From an uncultured Nitrososphaerota archaeon (GTDB lineage: Bacteria > Bacillota > Clostridia > Oscillospirales > Ruminococcaceae), in contig CAKXAF010000025.1 in the NCBI GenBank assembly GCA_934869045.1, positions 241 to 14,996 on the forward strand: a stretch of 14,756 bases of DNA. The letters run 5' to 3'. Below the pieces are notes generated by a model. It did not search any database, was not told the DNA's origin, and was given only the letters and a program-made list of their open reading frames with translations. Position 1 is the stretch's first letter; every line of letters starts with the position of its first letter. Of the stretch, positions 14,543-14,756 are shown piece after piece. The translations under genes and the position numbers were made by a program.

Positions 14543-14605
14543 CGTTGGAGGGGGTTCTCAAAACCGTTCCTGCCGCGGCAGACTCATTCGAAAGGAGAAC
14601 GGCCC

Positions 14606-14756
14606 ATGCCGGACGAAACCCTGGCGTCCCCCATCACTATCCTGAAAAACGTCGGTGCGAAGCGGGCCGCCCTCTATGAAAAGCTGGGCGTGTCCACTGT
14701 GGGAGAGCTGCTCCGCTTCTACCCCCGGACTTACCTGGATTATACGTCCCCGACCC
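14606..14756 (+). CDS. recG: ATP-dependent DNA helicase RecG (partial, N-terminus only)
   Basis: RecG remodels stalled replication forks and branched DNA. Only the first 50 codons are present, cut by the right edge. They read as the start of the wedge domain: ITILKNVGAKRAALYEKLG followed by VGELLRFYPRTYLDY. This matches the family pattern (L-K-G-V-G-P-K-R-A-x-x-L-x-K-L-G ... D-L-L-x-x-x-P-R-R-Y-x-D). The helix-hairpin-like GVG/NVGAKR element is in place. The ATG at 14606 has AAAGGAG with eight-base spacing. Helicase motifs lie outside the window, so integrity is untested. The order asp23-fakA-recG is common in Bacillota. Confidence 0.9.
   Translation, partial: MPDETLASPITILKNVGAKRAALYEKLGVSTVGELLRFYPRTYLDYTSPT

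Larger units (their letters stand above)
14281..14605 (+). other. 325-base gap between fakA and recG
   Basis: No confident gene. A frame from 14299 (TTG) to 14490 stays open and ends HPVCPICR with a CPIC pair; its only internal ATGs (14379, giving 36 residues, and 14398) lack a ribosome site, while a strong GGGAGGA at 14321-14327 has no usable start codon 5-10 bases after it. A 5-bp CAAAG/CTTTG hairpin at 14286-14301 precedes a T6 run and may terminate part of the fakA transcript. Two better hairpins lie at 14486-14502 and 14511-14537. A 10-base palindrome TGCCGCGGCA occurs at 14571-14580. No clear promoter for recG was found. Confidence 0.5.

Overview
The window looks like a chromosomal segment of a spore-forming, GC-rich gut-type Clostridia bacterium (Bacillota; order Oscillospirales is my best guess). 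The reasons are sporulation genes (spoIIP and two small coat proteins), an asp23-fakA-recG block, strong AGGAGG-type ribosome sites, sigmaA-like promoters, and an ECF sigma factor paired with a PepSY-repeat anti-sigma factor. I see no tRNA, rRNA, insertion sequence, CRISPR array or phage gene. Genus assignment is not possible from the sequence alone.

Left part, all minus strand (7454 down to 1). ung (uracil-DNA glycosylase) is followed by rnhA (RNase HI), which has its own promoter and apparently no normal start codon. A near-consensus promoter then drives a sulfur-transfer group: nifS/iscS cysteine desulfurase, an IscU-type scaffold with a cysteine-rich tail, a hairpin terminator, mnmA (tRNA 2-thiouridylase), a Nudix hydrolase and a flavodoxin-fold protein with a cysteine cluster. 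Downstream lie an ECF sigma factor, with a possible self-regulated promoter, and its membrane anti-sigma partner, which carries an RsgI-type extracytoplasmic domain and at least four PepSY repeats. The anti-sigma gene runs off the left edge.

Middle part, plus strand (7575-9822). A strong promoter is followed at once by an intrinsic terminator and then by a gene for a PAS/histidine-kinase-like protein that contains no histidine and has degraded ATP-binding boxes. A drug/metabolite-transporter (EamA-like) gene follows from its own promoter. The transporter converges with the next minus-strand cluster on a 22-bp perfect inverted repeat.

Right part. Minus strand: spoIIP with a good sigmaE-type promoter, then a small membrane protein of unknown function and two small coat (CotF/ferritin-like) proteins, together a sporulation cluster. 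Divergent from spoIIP, on the plus strand: asp23 (Gls24 family) from a TTGACA promoter with a structured leader, fakA (DAK2 family fatty-acid kinase catalytic subunit), a 325-base gap with hairpins and a doubtful small ORF, and the start of recG, which runs off the right edge.

The most unusual items are the histidine-free kinase homologue behind a leader terminator, the RNase HI gene whose best start is AUC, and the ECF/RsgI-SEAL/PepSY signalling pair.
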